From Saturnia japonica (Eukaryota; Arthropoda; Insecta; Lepidoptera; Saturniidae): a stretch of DNA of 64,000 bases. The notes below the pieces were generated by a model. That model did not search any database. It was not told where the DNA came from and worked only from the letters and a program-made list of their open reading frames with translations. Below are positions 62,836 through 64,000 of the stretch, piece by piece (within the stretch, counting starts at the first letter, position 1; the number at the start of each line of letters is the position of its first letter). The position numbers were made by a program, and so were the translations under genes. The DNA lies in assembly GCA_033032175.1 (NCBI GenBank), contig CM065308.1, forward strand, positions 22,994,952-23,058,951, in the 5' to 3' direction.

Positions 62836-64000
62836 TTAAGGTTAAAAATACACTCAATTCAGCCTTATTCTCAGTCTAATTACTTTTCCTAAGTTTCTTA
62901 TGCATAGTTCGTAAAAATAATAGTGCTTTACATCGTAATATTTCGATGTTCATGATGTCGGTAAAAAACTCAAACCTACCGACATTTAGTAATTGTTCGT
63001 CATAAATTTCAATTTATATTTCAATTTGCCCGAGCCTATTTTATAATTCGAATGCATATGAAATAAGACCGTTTTCGTTTATTTTGTGTAGTAGTTAATG
63101 AGTATTATTGAGTATAAAGAAAAATATACATTCATTTTAGTAGGTACTCAAGTAATGAACACGTGAACAGTAATATAACGTGTCTAAATTACGTAGGTCA
63201 CCGGTCGCAGCGGCCGCAGCAGTTCGTTCAATACGTTAATTTTCAGTCAATACGTTCATTCCATGTCGCGTTCTGTACCTATCGAATTTAGACGCTTAAT
63301 ATTTGTTATCAGTGATCTATTATAGTCTCGAAAGCGATTCGTACAAACAGGTTTTTTCGTTTGGTTATTTAACGTCTATTTCTTTATCTTGCAATTCGTA
63401 TTAGACGTTTCATATTTCTATGTTTCTATTTCCCGTACTCACTAATCTTTCTCGCGACAATATAATAATAATAAACAAAGTTGATTGTCTCCTCGCGCCT
63501 AGGTAACATTCACTCGATCGACTATCCGTTAATTACCTACGGTTCAATTTCGCTTATCTTTCCCATCGGGCTGATAATCTTTTAGCAACATTCTCGGAAA
63601 TGGAATTATTTTAACTTTGTTTACGTTTCTTTATATTGGAGTTTTATTATCTTTTTTAAAACAAAATAATAACTTATTTAAGAATAAGTTCATGTCAATA
63701 TTAAACACATGCAATCCTGCGTTGTCTATTGGATTTTAACTTCTGTGCTACATGACTATCGTGATTATTCTCTTATGTAGTAACAATATATTTTAATCTA
63801 GTGGATATTCGTAGACTTATACTGTACTTTTATGCTATAATTTAGTGAAGGCAGGTATTTATACTATTGTATTGTACGTGTGCGTTGTAGTTTTTTAAAC
63901 TTATAATAATTAAACTTGGATATCTGTGCTACACAACTTTCGCATTTTATTCTCTTGTGTAGTACCTATACGTTTCCAACCTATATAATAATTTTATAAT
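62836..64000 (+). other. likely untranslated leader, runs off the window
   Basis: AT-rich, with no open frame of note, and similar in style to the leader of the inner BEL element (53137-53600), though longer. The coding region would lie beyond 64000. Confidence 0.4.

Overview
The window looks like a piece of a lepidopteran (moth or butterfly) nuclear genome. It is AT-rich, carries one spliced host gene with GT/AG introns, and is otherwise dominated by insect-type transposons: cecropia-type mariners, BEL/Pao and Ty3/Gypsy retrotransposons, and RTE, CR1, Jockey and R1-type LINEs. Several dispersed repeats resemble ones I know from lepidopteran genomes. No bacterial operons, rRNA genes, functional tRNA genes or CRISPR arrays were seen. 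The species is not identified.

Layout. 1-3.45 kb: decayed mariner, hAT remnant and a clean solo LTR (2867-3451, 5-bp duplication). 3.76-7.98 kb: the last four exons of a plasma-membrane-type syntaxin (Qa-SNARE), the only convincing host gene; its upstream exons lie before the window. 8.8-15.8 kb: a reverse-strand mariner, a second Tc1/mariner-type element with 17-18-bp termini, simple repeats, and an RTE LINE with a 9-bp duplication. 15.8-17.6 kb: a CR1-like LINE and a 95-bp Jockey tail, each splitting an older repeat. 18.1-19.2 kb: a 92-bp tandem array behind a TATA+initiator. 19.3-21 kb: a mariner piece and a THAP-domain pseudogene with three exons. 21.5-25.85 kb: an LTR, R1-type zinc knuckles, and two Jockey copies that share one 11-bp target site.

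25.9-38.7 kb is mostly old repeats. It includes a 1,027-bp inverted-repeat element that I do not recognise (30060-31086), a LINE broken by a BEL fragment, and a full-length dead mariner with terminal inverted repeats (37377-38655). 39.15-41.74 kb is a Ty3/Gypsy element whose 3' half is deleted but which keeps its 4-bp duplication. 42-48.3 kb mixes BEL and 412/mdg1-like Gypsy remnants. In this part, LTRs are followed by small open frames with hydrophobic or myristoylation-like features.

49.06-61.82 kb is a nested pair. An outer reverse-strand BEL/Pao element (181/182-bp LTRs, duplication ACTTA) has an inner forward-strand BEL/Pao element (400/394-bp LTRs, duplication ACTAT) inserted into its pol gene. 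The outer pol also contains a 114-bp fragment that runs from inside its own LTR to the last base of an 18-nt primer-binding site. I read this as a misplaced reverse-transcription intermediate, and it is the observation I would check first. The window ends in the LTR, primer-binding site and leader of another retrotransposon.
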